DNA of 64,000 nt from Chromobacterium phragmitis (GCF_003325475.1 NZ_CP029495.1:4526001-4590000), one strand, 5' to 3'. Numbered from the stretch's first letter, positions 31,201 to 39,842 are shown. Notes: a model not told the origin generated them from the sequence alone. Numbers and translations: made by a program.

Positions 31201-31395
31201 CTCGCGCGCCGCCAACGGAATGCCCGGATTGAGCCGGGCAATCGCGCTACGCAACCGCTCCAGCAGCAATACCTGACGGTAATCGGCCCGCTCGCAATCA
31301 GCGCCTTCCGGCGCCAGGTCCGGGCCGAACAGACGGGTGTAGCCGACATCTTCCAGCCAGCCTAGGGTTTCCTGCTCCAGTTGGTCTTCAGTCAT
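28261..31395 (-). CDS. hsdR: Type I restriction enzyme, endonuclease/translocase subunit HsdR
   Basis: This 1044-residue protein has the nuclease domain at the N-terminus with Asp140 and Glu155-x-Lys157. Two RecA-like motor domains follow, with Walker A Gly-Ser-Gly-Lys-Ser at 298-302 and Asp-Glu-Ala-His at 403-406, then the helical HsdM-binding tail. With HsdM and HsdS it forms a complex that translocates DNA and cuts far from unmethylated sites. It is full length without frameshifts and starts eight bases after the hsdS stop. Confidence 0.95.
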   Translation of the reverse strand: MTEDQLEQETLGWLEDVGYTRLFGPDLAPEGADCERADYRQVLLLERLRSAIARLNPGIPLAAREDALRQMQELGIPALLSANRRFHQLLVGGVPVEVRKDGETRGDFVRLIDWANPSANEWLAVNQFAIKGPRHSRRPDIILFVNGLPLALLELKNPADENADIWKAYEQIQTYKEQIPDVFQYNEILVIADGSEARMGSLSANAERYMQWRTIDGVTLDPLGQFNELETLVRGVLAPAYLLDYLRFFVLFEDDGKLVKKIAGYHQFHAVRAAIQQVVASSRPGGSHKGGVVWHTQGSGKSITMTCFAARVMQDAAMENPTIVVITDRNDLDGQLFGVFSLAQDLLREQPVQVATRQDLRAKLANRPSGGIVFATIQKFMPGEDEDSFPMLSDRRNIVVIADEAHRTQYGFEAKLKTLKAPKAAANDDKVQRAAEPHAVYQVGYAQHLRDALPNATFVAFTGTPVSSEDRDTRAVFGDYIHVYDMQQAKEDGATVAIYFESRLAKLSLKADELPLIDEEVDELAENEEESQQAKLKSRWAVLEKVVGAEPRIEAVAADLVAHYEERCKAQNGKAMVVAMSRDICVHLYKEIIRLRPDWHDADPEKGAIKIVMTGSASDKALLRPHIYNHQTKKRLEKRFKDPADPLRLVIVRDMWLTGFDAPCVHTLYVDKPMKGHNLMQAIARVNRVFKDKQGGLVVDYIGIANELKSALKEYTASNGRGKPTVDAAEAYAILAEKLDILQGMLHGYDYSDFLTAGHKCLAGAANHVLGLEDGKKRFADAALAMSKAFTLCCTLDEAKAVREEVAFMQAVKVILTKRDISQQKRTDEERELAIRQIIGSAVVSDEVVDVFEAVGLDKPNIGILDEAFLAEVRNLPERNLAVELLERLLEGEVKSRFSGNVVQEKKFSEMLANVVKRYQNRSIETAQVIEELIEMAKKFHEAANRSEALGLTEDEIRFYDALANNESAVRELTDETLKKIAHELTDNLRKNLSVDWSARESVRAKLRLMVKRILRKYKYPPDQQDGAVELVLQQAQALGEAWI

Positions 31396-31402
31396 GGTGT
31401 TC

Positions 31403-32749
31403 TCAGGCGATGAGCGCTTCCGCTTCGGGCAGACGTAGTTGGCCGGAAATCAGGCGGGGAAGTAGCGTGTCGCGCAGGCTGGCAAGAGTTTGGGCTTGCT
31501 GCTGACTATCGGCAACCTTTGCAAGCAGCGGCGCAATAACCTTATGGAATGCGGACATTACTGCATCAGTTGGCACAATACAGTTCAAACCAGCTACGAC
31601 TTCCGGACGTACCGCCGGATACGCGGCGCCGTCCGCCACATGCGCTAGATGTTCAATGCTGAAGTCTGCTGTCGCGGCAAGATAGACAAATTCGGTATTT
31701 TGAGCACACTTTGGCCGGAGCACAGCAAAACCGGTACTTGCTGTCAAATTGCTGGCTGGCTGATGGATGAAAGCAAACGAGCGGTTACCTGGGCGCACCG
31801 TGCCGACAATCGTATCTCCATCACGCAATACCCGACGGGCACGACTTGGTGCCTCATCAAATGGATATTCGGTAATGGCCGCGATTTCATTTTCTTTGGC
31901 ATTGGCTAGGTCGATATAAGCCACGGAATCGGGATGCTTCTTCGCCGTCCATGATTCGGGATTGAGCGTAGACAAATCGGTCAGCGAACCCGCACGCCAC
32001 CCCCTCGGCACCAAGCCCAGCTCCGACTCCTCAAACCCATCCGGAAACAGCGCCGCCGTGGCATCAATCATGCCCTCCGGGGCGCGGCCTTCCATTTTGG
32101 CGCGCACGGGGTCGAAATCGACAAACCAGGACTTGAACAAGGCTTGGGCGATGGCTTCCAGCGTGGCGTTGGTTTCGCGCAGTAGGGTGATGCGGTCGTC
32201 GAGTGTGCTTAGATACTCAGCTATCACTCGTTGCTCTTTCAAAGGTGGCACGGGGATAGAAAGAGACTTCAAAACAGAGAGGTTAATAAGTGGAATCGTG
32301 GAGCCTGTATTCCGACTCTGAATGGTCTGCACCATCGCTGGCGAAGCAAACCAGTAAAAAGCGAAAGTAGGGTCAATTTTTTCACTATCGAGCCTTGCTC
32401 TTAACTGCTTATTCGAAATGATATATTTCTGGTACTTAGCGTCTTTGGGAATGATTCCAACCTGTCCAATCGTACCCGCTGCTGTAAAAATCAGGTCACC
32501 TGCAACCGCTTCGCATGCCGTGAATTCTTTGGCTTTCTCTTCAGTCAGAAAAACAAACCCATTATCGTTGAACCTGTCCATTCCTGTCGTTAGGTTATTA
32601 CCTCGGATGACAGGTACACCAGACTCGACAAAGAATCTCTTACCAATATTGGAACCAAACGGGCCAGAAACAACAGACCGACCAACCGCCTTCACATCAT
32701 CAAGAATCGACCAATACCACCCATTTGGCAGTTCAGAGTCAAAACTCAT
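31403..32749 (-). CDS. hsdS: Type I restriction enzyme, specificity subunit HsdS
   Basis: This 448-residue protein has two target recognition domains (about 1-165 and 215-400) joined by conserved helices. The first conserved region shows Leu-Pro-Pro-Leu-Lys-Glu-Gln-Arg and Ala-Leu-Phe-Lys-Ser-Trp-Phe-Val-Asp-Phe-Asp-Pro; the second ends the protein. The recognition domains are AT-richer than the flanking hsd genes, the usual result of domain exchange. The start overlaps the 3' end of hsdM by 11 bases. Confidence 0.93.
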   Translation of the reverse strand: MSFDSELPNGWYWSILDDVKAVGRSVVSGPFGSNIGKRFFVESGVPVIRGNNLTTGMDRFNDNGFVFLTEEKAKEFTACEAVAGDLIFTAAGTIGQVGIIPKDAKYQKYIISNKQLRARLDSEKIDPTFAFYWFASPAMVQTIQSRNTGSTIPLINLSVLKSLSIPVPPLKEQRVIAEYLSTLDDRITLLRETNATLEAIAQALFKSWFVDFDPVRAKMEGRAPEGMIDATAALFPDGFEESELGLVPRGWRAGSLTDLSTLNPESWTAKKHPDSVAYIDLANAKENEIAAITEYPFDEAPSRARRVLRDGDTIVGTVRPGNRSFAFIHQPASNLTASTGFAVLRPKCAQNTEFVYLAATADFSIEHLAHVADGAAYPAVRPEVVAGLNCIVPTDAVMSAFHKVIAPLLAKVADSQQQAQTLASLRDTLLPRLISGQLRLPEAEALIA

Positions 32750-34292
32750 ACCCCAGCCCCCCCAGCTTCAGTCGAATCAAGGCATCCAGTTCTGCCCCCT
32801 TGGCCATCTGCTCGCCCAGCTTCTCGGTGAGTTGCTGCATCTTGTCGGCAAAGGCGTCGTCATCATCTTCCACTTCTTCCGCGCCGACATAGCGGCCCGG
32901 CGTCAGCACATGGCCATGCTCGGCAATCTCGGCAAGTTTGACGCTGCGGCAGTAGCCGGGGATGTCTTGATACTCGCCAGCCTCGGCCTCGCCACGCCAG
33001 GCGGCGACGGTCTGGGCGATGCGCTCTATCGTGTTGTCGGTCAGCTCGGCCTGCACCCGCGAAATCATCGTCCCCAGCTTGCGCGCGTCGATGAACAACA
33101 CTTCACCCTGGCGGGCGGTTTTCTGCTTGGACAGGAACCACAGGCAGGCGGGAATCTGGGTGTTGAAGAACAGCTGGCCGGGCAAGGCAATCATCACTTC
33201 CACCACGTCGGCGTCCACCATGGCGGCGCGGATGGCGCCTTCGTTGTTCTGGCTGGAGGACATGCTGCCATTGGCCAGTACGATGCCGGCGCGGCCATTT
33301 TGCTTGAGGTGGTGCAGCATGTGCTGCAGCCAGGCGTAGTTGGCGTTGCCCTGCGGCGGCGTGCCGTACTCCCAGCGCGGGTCGCCTTCCAGGCTGCCGT
33401 GCCACCAGTCGCTGATATTGAACGGCGGGTTGGCCAGGATGAAGTCGGCGCGCAGGTCCGGGTGCTGGTTGCGGGTGAAGGTGTCGCCGGGTTCGCGGCC
33501 CAGGTTGTAGTCTATGCCGCGAATGGCCAGGTTCATCGCCGCCAGACGCCAGGTGGTGGGGTTGGATTCCTGGCCGTAGATGGAGACGTCGCCCAGCTTG
33601 CCGCCGTGCGCCTCGATGAACTTTTCCGACTGCACGAACATGCCGCCGGAGCCGCAGCAGGGGTCATACACCTTGCCGTGGTGCGGCGCCAGCACGGCCA
33701 CCAGGGTCTTGACGATGGAGGCAGGGGTGTAGAACTGGCCGCCCTTCTTGCCCTCGGCGCTGGCGAACTGGCCGAGGAAGTATTCGTAGACTTGGCCCAG
33801 CACGTCGCGCGCCTGGCTGGCGTCCTCGCCAAAACCAATCGTGGATATCAAATCCACCAGCTCGCCCAGCTTGCCATCCGGCAATTGGGCGCGCGCGTAG
33901 CGCTTGTCCAGAATGCCCTTGAGTTTGGGGTTTTCGCCCTCGATTTCGGCCAGCGCATTATCCACCCGCTTGCCGATGTCGGTTTGCTTGGCCGCGGCGC
34001 GCAAGTTTTCCCAACGGGACGCTTCCGGCACCCAGAAGACGTTCACCGCCGTGTAGTAGTCGCGGTCGTCCAGCTCTTCCGCCAGCAGCTCATCATCGCA
34101 ATCGTGCAGGAAGTATTCGTCGCTTTCGTCGGCGAAACGCTTCTTCAGTTCGGCCTGCCGGGCGGCGAAGGTGTCGGAGATGTACTTGAGGAAGATAAGG
34201 CCAAGGACGAGGTGCTTGTATTCGGCGGCATCCATATTGGCGCGCAGCTTGTCAGCCGCGGCCCAGAGGGTTTTCTTGATATCGTCAAGCAT
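32739..34292 (-). CDS. hsdM: Type I restriction enzyme, DNA methyltransferase subunit HsdM
   Basis: This 517-residue N6-adenine methyltransferase has an N-terminal helical HsdM_N domain, the S-adenosylmethionine motif Asp-Pro-Cys-Cys-Gly-Ser-Gly-Gly-Met-Phe at 210-219 and the catalytic Asn-Pro-Pro-Phe at 288-291. It is the first gene of the operon, whose promoter should lie in 34293-34450. A full, open M-S-R set suggests the system is active in this strain. Confidence 0.95.
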   Translation of the reverse strand: MLDDIKKTLWAAADKLRANMDAAEYKHLVLGLIFLKYISDTFAARQAELKKRFADESDEYFLHDCDDELLAEELDDRDYYTAVNVFWVPEASRWENLRAAAKQTDIGKRVDNALAEIEGENPKLKGILDKRYARAQLPDGKLGELVDLISTIGFGEDASQARDVLGQVYEYFLGQFASAEGKKGGQFYTPASIVKTLVAVLAPHHGKVYDPCCGSGGMFVQSEKFIEAHGGKLGDVSIYGQESNPTTWRLAAMNLAIRGIDYNLGREPGDTFTRNQHPDLRADFILANPPFNISDWWHGSLEGDPRWEYGTPPQGNANYAWLQHMLHHLKQNGRAGIVLANGSMSSSQNNEGAIRAAMVDADVVEVMIALPGQLFFNTQIPACLWFLSKQKTARQGEVLFIDARKLGTMISRVQAELTDNTIERIAQTVAAWRGEAEAGEYQDIPGYCRSVKLAEIAEHGHVLTPGRYVGAEEVEDDDDAFADKMQQLTEKLGEQMAKGAELDALIRLKLGGLGYEF

Positions 34293-34535
34293 GGGTATGG
34301 GTATTTCCGTTCAAAAATCGCAGGAACACGCGGCGCATGCCCGCATCAGCATTCAATAGGCCGCTATTTTACGCTATATGGGATTTCACCGGGCGACGGG
34401 ATGCGAGGATGGCGCCTTGAGGCGTCCAGATGAAAGGCGAACGATATATTGCGCCTGACCTCCTCCCGCAAAAACGTAGCGGCGAAAAGTAGAGATTTCT
34501 GGCAAATTCAAACCCATCCGGGCAGGCGATTTGTC

Positions 34536-34795
34536 ATGAAAAATCGAAGTTCACCAAAACAAATTGCCTTCGCGTTGCGCCAGGCCTCGGCACCACCGTC
34601 GCCGAGGCCTGCCTCAAGATAGGTGTCTCCGAAGCCACCTTCTACAACTGGAAGAAGAAATACGGCGGCCTGGGCGTCAGCGAACTACGCCGCCTGAAAC
34701 AACTGGAAGAAGAGAATGCCCGCCTCAAGCGCATGGTCGCCGACCTGAGCCCGGACAAGCCGATGCTGCAGGAAGTCATCCAAAAAAAGCTGTGA
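34536..34795 (+). pseudogene. IS3-family OrfA with frameshift
   Basis: ATG 34536 opens Met-Lys-Asn-Arg-Ser-Ser-Pro-Lys-Gln-Ile-Ala-Phe-Ala-Leu-Arg-Gln-Ala, the normal OrfA start. The frame is then lost near 34590. The helix-turn-helix part (Val-Ser-Glu-Ala-Thr-Phe-Tyr-Asn-Trp-Lys-Lys-Lys-Tyr-Gly) continues in another frame to TGA 34793-34795. The A7G run at 34782-34789 is the programmed OrfA/OrfB frameshift site. Confidence 0.8.
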
Positions 34796-35220
34796 GGCCG
34801 GCCCGCAAACGCGAGTTGGCCAACGTCCTGATCAACGCGTACCGCGTCAGCATCCGTCGCGCCACCGCAGTCATTCAACTGCGGCAAGCTACCTATTTTT
34901 ATCGCTCTCACCCTCGAGGCGATCGTGCGGAGCGGCAGCGAATCCGCGAGATCGCCACGCGTATTCGTTATGGCGCGCGCCGCATCCACGCCCTGCTGCG
35001 GCGCGAGGGCTGGCAGATCAATCACAAGAAGGCCTACCGGATCTACTGCGAAGAAGGGCTGAACCTGCGGCGCAAACGGCCCAAGCGGCGAGTGGCGGCC
35101 GCGCACCGGCAAGCCCGGCCGGCGGTCTCCAGTTTGAATGCCTGCTGGAGCATGGATTTCGTGGCCGATCCGCTGTTCAACGGCCAGAAAATCCGGGCCT
35201 TGACTGTAGTGGATAATTTT
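34784..35220 (+). pseudogene. IS3-family OrfB, truncated
   Basis: The frame, -1 to OrfA, encodes the helical N-terminal domain and the first catalytic region with Trp-Ser-Met-Asp-Phe-Val-Ala-Asp and Leu-Thr-Val-Val-Asp-Asn-Phe, the first two Asp positions. The rest of the integrase core, including the final Glu, is gone; the open frame runs on to 35286 in unrelated sequence. It cannot be active. Confidence 0.85.
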
Positions 35221-35386
35221 CAACAGCGCCCCTTCACCACAACACGGCCCCACACAACAAGCCAAATTCCGACAAAATTAATGTGAAAAGTCAAACGACA
35301 ATAAGGTCAATTACATTAGAAACACATACTATGTAGAATTTTGCCGCGCAAATTTTCTTAAACCTTCGCAATAAGAAAGTCATAAA

Positions 35387-36154
35387 ATGCTGCAAAAACT
35401 GGAAAACGCCTATCTGGCGATTCTGCGCTTCGTCACCCTTCTGGTTGCCGGCGCTCTGCTGATCGCCGCGGTCGTAATGGCCATCAACTCGCTGCGCGGC
35501 GGCGCCAATGAGCCTGAGCAGGCCAAGCTGGAACCCAAGGTCAGCGCGGAGCAGATTCTACAGGCCATCTCGCCGGAGGCATCGCCCAACAAGGACGCAG
35601 CCAAGAAAGAACCTGAAACCGCGGACCCGCTTGCCCACGACTATCAACGGACCGCGAAAGCCATCAGCCGCTTTATCGACAAGACCCATCCTGGACTCGG
35701 CCCTCTGGATCAGGACAGCCTGCTGGGCGCGCTGCACTCCCGCAGCGAAGCGCTGAAGAAGCCCGAGCACGCGCCTGCCTTCGTCAAAGGCATGGCAGAC
35801 ACCATGGAGAAGCTGTTCGCCGCCCCGGCTGCGGCCAAGGCGGTGAAGGCACAGGATCCGTTCGATTTCATCAATGGCGCGCTGGATCATTACACCGAGC
35901 AATTTGAAAACCAGGCGGACGCCATTGAAGTGAAAAATGCCGAACGCATGGCGAACTACCAGCAAGAGCAAGCCGACAGCGCCAAAAATCTTTATTTCGC
36001 CGCCGCCTGCTTCGGCGCCTTTCTGCTGATCGTATTCCAGTCCATCATCATCCGCATCGAACGCAATCTGCGCTGCCTGGAAAGGCTGCCCAAGCCTGCG
36101 GAAGAGGAAAAGCGCGAGGGAAAGAATCTGTCTCCCGCCGCCAGCCAAGCCTGA
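35387..36154 (+). CDS. Two-span membrane protein, unknown function
   Basis: This 255-residue protein has membrane segments at about residues 13-33 and 203-222, enclosing a charged helical region of some 165 residues, probably periplasmic, rich in Lys, Ala and Glu. A basic tail follows. No enzyme or transporter motif is seen. It stands alone: a decayed IS lies upstream and a strong terminator follows 110 bases downstream. Composition fits the chromosome, so it is likely an ordinary genus-level gene. Confidence 0.65.
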   Translation: MLQKLENAYLAILRFVTLLVAGALLIAAVVMAINSLRGGANEPEQAKLEPKVSAEQILQAISPEASPNKDAAKKEPETADPLAHDYQRTAKAISRFIDKTHPGLGPLDQDSLLGALHSRSEALKKPEHAPAFVKGMADTMEKLFAAPAAAKAVKAQDPFDFINGALDHYTEQFENQADAIEVKNAERMANYQQEQADSAKNLYFAAACFGAFLLIVFQSIIIRIERNLRCLERLPKPAEEEKREGKNLSPAASQA

Positions 36155-36265
36155 TGGATGCAACGTCCTCTTGAGGCCAGCGCGCCCATGCGCAATGGAC
36201 GCGCTACGGATGGCCGACAAGCCTTGACCCGCCAGGGAGAGGTTTGAAAACCCATGCCAGTGGGC

Positions 36266-36300
36266 AATGAAAAGGGCGGCCTGAAGCCGCCCTTTTCATT
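36266..36300. terminator. Bidirectional intrinsic terminator
   Basis: AATGAAAAGGGCGGC, a five-base loop, and the exact complementary arm form a 15-bp stem with A/T tracts on both sides. It serves the membrane protein gene on the plus strand and the adenosyltransferase gene on the minus strand. Confidence 0.9.
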
Positions 36301-36325
36301 CTTCCGGCCGCCGGCCGGTTACCGC

Positions 36326-36877
36326 TCAACGTCGCCTGCCCGCCTGCCATAGCACATCCGGCACGCCGCTTTCGCGATTAAGATAACGCGCCAGCACGAA
36401 CAGAAAATCGGACAGCCGGTTCAGATAGCGGCGCAGCGCCTGGGAAACCTCATCCTCCCGGGCCAGCGCCACGACGGAGCGTTCGGCCCTCCGGCAGACC
36501 GAACGCGCCTGATGCGCCAGCGCCGCGCCGCGCGAACCGCCCGGCAGGATGAACTCCTTGAGCGGCCCCAACTCCTCGTTCATGAAGGAAACCAAGCCCT
36601 CCAACGCCTGCACGTGGCTATCGGCGATGGCGCCATAGCCGGGGACGGCGAGCTCGGAACCCAAGTCGAACAAGTCATGCTGAATCTCGGCCAGCCACTC
36701 CGCCATAGGCTTAGGCGGCGCTTCCGCCAGCAAAACGCCGATCACGGAATTGAGCTCGTCGACATCGCCCAGAGCTTGGATGCGGACGCAATCCTTGGCT
36801 ACGCGGCTGCCGTCGCCCAAACCGGTAGAACCGTCGTCTCCGGTCCGAGTGACAATGGCGGACAAACGATCACTCAT
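36326..36877 (-). CDS. Cob(I)alamin adenosyltransferase, PduO type
   Basis: This 183-residue enzyme transfers the adenosyl group of ATP to cob(I)alamin to make coenzyme B12. Signatures are Thr-Arg-Thr-Gly-Asp-Asp-Gly-Ser-Thr-Gly-Leu near the start, Gly-Asp-Val-Asp-Glu-Leu-Asn-Ser, Leu-Pro-Gly-Gly-Ser, Cys-Arg-Arg-Ala-Glu-Arg and Leu-Asn-Arg-Leu-Ser-Asp-Phe-Leu-Phe. The ATG at 36877 overlaps the stop of the acidic protein gene by eight bases; an in-frame start ten codons earlier lies inside that gene. Confidence 0.92.
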   Translation of the reverse strand: MSDRLSAIVTRTGDDGSTGLGDGSRVAKDCVRIQALGDVDELNSVIGVLLAEAPPKPMAEWLAEIQHDLFDLGSELAVPGYGAIADSHVQALEGLVSFMNEELGPLKEFILPGGSRGAALAHQARSVCRRAERSVVALAREDEVSQALRRYLNRLSDFLFVLARYLNRESGVPDVLWQAGRRR

Positions 36878-39842
36878 TTCCGCCCTCCTCCGGTTTGCGC
36901 ACGCCACCGTTGTCGCTCAGCGCCTGGCGCAGGCTTTCCTTCAAGGCGTCGCCAAACAGCATCTCGTAGTCCTCTTTCAACTGATGCATCATGCCGGAAA
37001 GCATCTGCTTGGCCTGCACCTCTATCGCGTCTTGCAGCCACAACGATAGTTCTACCTTCATCCGCGGCAGCATCTGCTCATACAAAGAATTGAACAGCGC
37101 CTGCTCATCCAGGCCGCCTTGCGGCGACGGCTTGCCTCCGGCCGCGGCGGACGACATGGCCGCCACCTTCAACACCGAGACTTCTGCGGTCGCATCGTTC
37201 TGCATCCGGGAGGTCTGAGGCTCCGCCAATGCCTGCGGCTCGGGTTGCGTCGCCGCCGGAGTCGACACGCCTCGACCCAACAGCCCGGACAACGCCGGCA
37301 AATCCTCGTCCTCCAGCGGAGCAGGCTGCGGCACCGCATCGTACAAGTCTTGCACCACGTCATCGACAGCCATCGGCTGCGGCCCTACCGCCACATCGTC
37401 CTGCTCAGCGAACGATGCCGCCGCCTCTTCCCGAATGCCGGAATCCGCATCGACATCGGGCTCAGGCTCTGCTTCCGACACAACCGGAAGCGCTCCCGAC
37501 TCCGGACTGGACTCGACTGCGTCCGCCGTCAATGGCGGCAGTCCGGTCATCGCCTCTTCTTCGACAAACGACTCGGCAAGCTCTTCGGAAAACGCCGACT
37601 CTCCTTCCGCTGCCGCATCCCCATCCGCCCCAGACGCAAACCCGCTCGCCGGCGCCTCCTCTGGCTCCCCGTCCAGACTCGGCGCAAGCGCGCCTTCCAA
37701 TTCGACAGATGGCGCCTCAGCCACTTCCGGCTGCGGCACAGACTCGCCATCCGTCAACATGTTGGCATCCGCGTCGACCACAGGCTCCGGCTGAAGCGCC
37801 GGCCCGATCGGGAAGTCCTCCCTCTCCGGCATAGGCTCAACCACGGCCTCCGGCGCGATGAAAACCTCTTCCGCCAATGGCAAAGACTCGGCTGCGGCCT
37901 CCTCTTCGGCGACCGACATGGCAGCCTCGCCCTCCGACGATGCCAATTCGCCTTCCGCGAGACTGCCGAAATGCTCGCCCGCTCCCAGCCCGATGTCGAT
38001 TTCAAGACCAGCCTCAGCCCTCTGCGCAGCCTCGTCTTCCAATTCGGCCGACGGCGCAGCGACCTCTTCCACTGGCGGCACGGACTCGCTCTCCGTCAGC
38101 ATGCTGAAATCTGCGTCAACAACAGGTTCCGGCTCCGACGCAACCGGGAATGCCCCAATCCCCGGCTCAAGCTCGATGATGGGATCAGATTCGACAGACG
38201 ACACGGGGGCCTCTTCCCCCTGCGGCCCCGGCTCGCCCTCCATCAACACACTGAAATCGCCGTCAACCGTCGAAGCTGGATCAAGCTCCGGCATTGCAGG
38301 GAGAGTCTCGATCTCCAGCGCAGCCTCGACCTCTTCCGCCTGCGCCGACTCTCCCGCCTCTGCCGCAGGCTCGATCCCATCCGCCGGCAAAACAGGCGCG
38401 CCCCCCGGCAACTCTCGGGGCTCCGCCACCCTTTCCGGCTCGACGAACCGCCCGGCCGAGGCCCGCTCCGCCGATGCGTGGAGGTCGATGTCAGCCGCAA
38501 GCTCCGGCGCCATCCCGTCAAGCTCGGCATCGATGCAGCCCGGCATATCTGTCTGTTCCGGCACCGGCTCCGCACTGCCTAATGGCGGCCCGGGCTCGAT
38601 CAACGGCATATCGGGATCCACCGGAAGCTCCGCCTCGGCAACGCCTTTCGCCTGTTCAGCCGCCCCCTCTGCCATGGACTCGGCGCAGATATCGGGCACT
38701 GTCGGCATGGCGGCTTCGTCCACCAGCGGCGACTCCGCCGCCAGTTCGGCGTATAGCTGGGCCTCCGCATGCTCCATGCCCGACGCCTCGGACAAATCAT
38801 TCAGGACCGCGCCCACTGCCGTCTCCTGCGACGCCTGAGCAGTGGCCGGCGTCTCTTCGGCCGAAGACTGGACTGATTCCGGCGGCGTCATGCCAAAGGC
38901 TTCCGCCTCGGCGCGATTGGCCGCAGCCTGCTTGGCCCGTTCCTCGGCCAGCACGCGCTCCGCCTCGGCGATCATCTCCTTGACCGTCGGTTTCGGAGGC
39001 TCTGCGGGCGGTTGTTGCGACGGCAAATTGGACAGCCACTCCAGCCCGCTGGAGGGAGCGGGCTCTCTGCCGACGCCGCCGCCGAGCACGCCGCTGGGCA
39101 GGCTGTCCAGGGAAATGGAAGTAAAGCCGGCCGACTCGGATTCGGTGGACGCGGCCTGCGGCTCAGGCTGCTCGGCGACCTCGGCGGAGCCCCCCGAAGA
39201 AGCGGCCATCTCGCTATCCGTCGGCTCGCTCGCCGGCAGACTGGACTCGAACGTCGCCGCCGGCCCCACGCTCTCAGTCAAAAGCGGGGAAGGCGACTCC
39301 GGCGCCAGTTCGCTGGCCGCCTCCACCACATCGCCCCAGCTGATCTCTGCCCCGGTTTCCGCAGCCGGCTCCGGCACCTCCTGCGGCGTTTCTTCCCGGA
39401 CTTGCAACTCGGCTCGCGCCATCAGCGCCGCCAAACCATCGGCTTCCCCGGCTTGCGGCTCGGCGCGCGGCTCCAGCACGAAATCCAGGCCCTCCGCACC
39501 GGCCAGCGAGTCGGCATCAGACAATTCCAGCGACGGCAAATTGCTGAAGTCGAGGCCGCCGGCCGCATCCGCGGAGGAATCCGCCGGTTTGGACGTCGCC
39601 AGCAACTCGTCCAGCGTCAGCTCGGGAATTTCCAGCTCGGGCTCTGCGCCGCCTTCGTGCTCCAGCTGCGCGGCCAGCGTATCCAATTCGGATGAGAAAT
39701 CGAATTCGGGAACCTCGACAGGCGCTTCCGCCTCAGCCTCCTCGGCCAAGGTCGGCACCGCCTGCTCCTCCACCACTTCAGTCAGGATCGGCAGATTGAG
39801 GCCGCTCCAATCAGGCTCGCCGGCTTTCTGCGACTCAGTCAT
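36870..39842 (-). CDS. Very acidic 990-residue repetitive protein, unknown function
   Basis: The first 880 residues are dominated by Glu, Ala, Pro, Ser and Val. They contain loosely repeated units of the form Pro-Val-Val-Asp-Ala-Asp ... Leu-Thr-Glu-Ser-Glu-Ser-Val-Pro with few aromatic or basic residues, so most is predicted disordered. Only the last 85 residues look folded: Leu-Tyr-Glu-Gln-Met-Leu-Pro-Arg-Met-Lys, then Leu-Trp-Leu-Gln-Asp-Ala-Ile and a helical tail. The ATG overlaps the holC stop. Burkholderia and relatives have a protein of unknown function (DUF2486) after holC; a link is plausible but unproven. Confidence 0.75.
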   Translation of the reverse strand: MTESQKAGEPDWSGLNLPILTEVVEEQAVPTLAEEAEAEAPVEVPEFDFSSELDTLAAQLEHEGGAEPELEIPELTLDELLATSKPADSSADAAGGLDFSNLPSLELSDADSLAGAEGLDFVLEPRAEPQAGEADGLAALMARAELQVREETPQEVPEPAAETGAEISWGDVVEAASELAPESPSPLLTESVGPAATFESSLPASEPTDSEMAASSGGSAEVAEQPEPQAASTESESAGFTSISLDSLPSGVLGGGVGREPAPSSGLEWLSNLPSQQPPAEPPKPTVKEMIAEAERVLAEERAKQAAANRAEAEAFGMTPPESVQSSAEETPATAQASQETAVGAVLNDLSEASGMEHAEAQLYAELAAESPLVDEAAMPTVPDICAESMAEGAAEQAKGVAEAELPVDPDMPLIEPGPPLGSAEPVPEQTDMPGCIDAELDGMAPELAADIDLHASAERASAGRFVEPERVAEPRELPGGAPVLPADGIEPAAEAGESAQAEEVEAALEIETLPAMPELDPASTVDGDFSVLMEGEPGPQGEEAPVSSVESDPIIELEPGIGAFPVASEPEPVVDADFSMLTESESVPPVEEVAAPSAELEDEAAQRAEAGLEIDIGLGAGEHFGSLAEGELASSEGEAAMSVAEEEAAAESLPLAEEVFIAPEAVVEPMPEREDFPIGPALQPEPVVDADANMLTDGESVPQPEVAEAPSVELEGALAPSLDGEPEEAPASGFASGADGDAAAEGESAFSEELAESFVEEEAMTGLPPLTADAVESSPESGALPVVSEAEPEPDVDADSGIREEAAASFAEQDDVAVGPQPMAVDDVVQDLYDAVPQPAPLEDEDLPALSGLLGRGVSTPAATQPEPQALAEPQTSRMQNDATAEVSVLKVAAMSSAAAGGKPSPQGGLDEQALFNSLYEQMLPRMKVELSLWLQDAIEVQAKQMLSGMMHQLKEDYEMLFGDALKESLRQALSDNGGVRKPEEGGNE

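Larger units (their letters stand above)
34456..35220 (+). mobile_element. Decayed IS3-family (IS407-like) insertion sequence
   Basis: The element starts with TGACCTCCTCCCGCAAAAA near 34456, like IS407-group ends, and contains orfA and orfB in the usual order. Sequence similarity to IS3 transposases stops abruptly at 35220, after the first DDE-domain residues. The right end is therefore missing and no second inverted repeat or target duplication is recognisable. Confidence 0.7.

Noticed and set aside
32418..34433. A 671-codon open frame on the plus strand
   Set aside because: It is antisense to hsdM and to the end of hsdS, both of which are full length with conserved motifs.
37119..38582. 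Arg/His/Leu-rich plus-strand frame opposite the acidic protein gene
   Set aside because: Its composition is the mirror of Glu/Ala/Ser codons on the other strand. Overlap with holC and with the adenosyltransferase gene supports the minus-strand gene.
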